Assembly (NCBI GenBank): GCA_030592985.1
Contig: JAUVIB010000211.1
Span: 1 to 6,083, forward strand
Length of the DNA stretch: 6,083 nt
Source of the DNA: Calditrichaceae bacterium
GTDB taxonomy: Bacteria; Calditrichota; Calditrichia; Calditrichales; Calditrichaceae
Direction: 5' to 3'
In this document: piece by piece, positions 5,551 to 6,083 of the stretch
Position numbering within the stretch: position 1 is the stretch's first letter
Layout of the letters: each line of letters begins with the position of its first letter
Position numbers and translations under genes: made by a program
Notes under the pieces: generated by a model
Databases searched by the model: none
What the model was told of the DNA's origin: nothing
The model's input: only the letters and a program-made list of their open reading frames with translations

Positions 5551-5638
5551 GTTCAACGTATTCTATGTGAAATTGAGCGGGCTATATCATTCTATCCTTT
5601 TCATCTTGTAGCTCAACTTCACATAAAAACTGTTGAGG
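5551..5638 (-). other. Symmetric attC-like hairpin upstream of toxin-antitoxin cassette
   Basis: Outer boxes are GTTCAAC (5551-5557) and GTTGAGG (5632-5638); read on the minus strand, the downstream box GTTGAAC matches GTTRRRY exactly. Each is separated by exactly six bases from an inner arm: TATGTGAAATTGAGC (5564-5578) pairs with GCTCAACTTCACATA (5611-5625) at 14 of 15 positions. The layout of box, unpaired spacer, stem, 32-base loop, stem, spacer, box is that of an attC site, and it is the most regular in the window. Against this, the stem has a mismatch in place of an extrahelical base and lacks the half-site shared by the other copies. Confidence 0.5.
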
Positions 5639-6083
5639 ACTTGTTAAAATGCAAACATATAAAAGTGCCATTTCCTGTGAACCTCAACAAAATAACCAAT
5701 AATATCATAATCTGAAATATGATAGACAAGCCAATTATTCCACCGGCAAAACCCAAAGAATTTATATCAAATTAAAATTCATAATTTTACTCTTAAATAT
5801 AAGAAACTACATTTGCCTGTAAACCCTTAAACACCACATTTAACTGAATATCCCTTAGGGACAACACCGGAATGTTGAAAATCCCTTTTGAGAATACGAG
5901 TTGTAGGTAAAAGTTTAATTTACTAAGGTTCATCCTTGTTGCGCTCGATTCCATTCCTTAACATGCTAGAGCACCAATTTTATATGATTGCATTTTAGTA
6001 GCATAGCACATTTGGATCATTGCGAAGTTTTTTTAGGTTTTTCTGATAGGATTTTTCTGATGAATAAAAAGAGACATTAGCAT
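5639..6083. other. Region without a convincing gene
   Basis: No long open frame or recognisable product occurs on either strand. Two overlapping minus-strand frames without start codons end here. One (5644-5766, 40 codons, W/Y-rich, ending RKWHFYMFAF) stops five bases before the attC-like box, as the other cassette genes do. The other (5619-5771, 50 codons) would encode a hydrophobic segment resembling a membrane helix. An 8-bp inverted repeat, TGTTGAGG (5631-5638) and CCTCAACA (5682-5689), and a short palindrome around CCCTTAGGG near 5853 are present. This could be a decayed cassette. Confidence 0.45.

Noticed and set aside
5551..5638. Intrinsic transcription terminator
   Set aside because: The stem is long and only moderately GC, the loop is 32 bases, and there is no adjacent T-tract on either strand.
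5639..6083. N-terminal part of the vWA gene on the far side of the toxin-antitoxin pair
   Set aside because: No frame in this stretch resembles a signal peptide or a vWA MIDAS motif, so the vWA gene was not simply split by the toxin-antitoxin insertion within this window.

Overview
This AT-rich window looks like bacterial accessory DNA from the Bacteroidota/FCB side of the tree. The best evidence is the C-terminal type IX secretion (T9SS) sorting domain on the large secreted enzyme, with its NYPNPFNP motif. Most of the genes start behind clear Shine-Dalgarno sequences. That is weak in classical Bacteroidota, so a lineage such as Ignavibacteriota, Calditrichota or Marinimicrobia is possible (inference).

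All recognisable genes are on the minus strand, so the layout reads from high to low coordinates. (1) 5639-6083 has no convincing gene. (2) 5551-5638 is a symmetric hairpin with integron attC architecture. (3) 5441-4714 is a toxin-first toxin-antitoxin pair, a PIN-domain RNase followed by a ribbon-helix-helix antitoxin, with a good sigma70-type promoter and an operator-like palindrome. (4) 4670-4446 is an orphan 3' fragment of a YfbK-like von Willebrand factor A gene. (5) 4439-4345 is an attC-like site. (6) 4344-4050 is a structured AT-rich leader with two doubtful small frames. (7) 4049-1446 encodes an 867-residue secreted GH123/DUF4091-like glycosidase with a T9SS tail. (8) 1443-1373 is an attC-like site. 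(9) 1338-784 encodes a lipoprotein with a HmuY-like tail. (10) 754-650 is an attC-like site. (11) 637-71 encodes a GNAT acetyltransferase with a TTG start. (12) 66-1 is half of a further attC-like site, cut by the window edge.

The unifying reading is a gene-cassette array of a mobile or chromosomal integron. Unrelated genes point the same way, and each is followed, usually within 2-6 bases of its stop codon, by a palindromic site. Those sites have RYYYAAC / GTTRRRY-like ends. Three of them share a nearly identical 15-22 bp half. No integrase or attI is visible, so this would be the interior of an array. The contents (a toxin-antitoxin module, an acetyltransferase, a lipoprotein) suit cassettes; the nearly 3 kb T9SS glycosidase is an unusually large passenger. 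The genes do not form a pathway. The toxin-antitoxin pair probably stabilises the array, and the others are independent adaptive functions. The attC reading rests on manual pattern matching, and the half-sites are degenerate.
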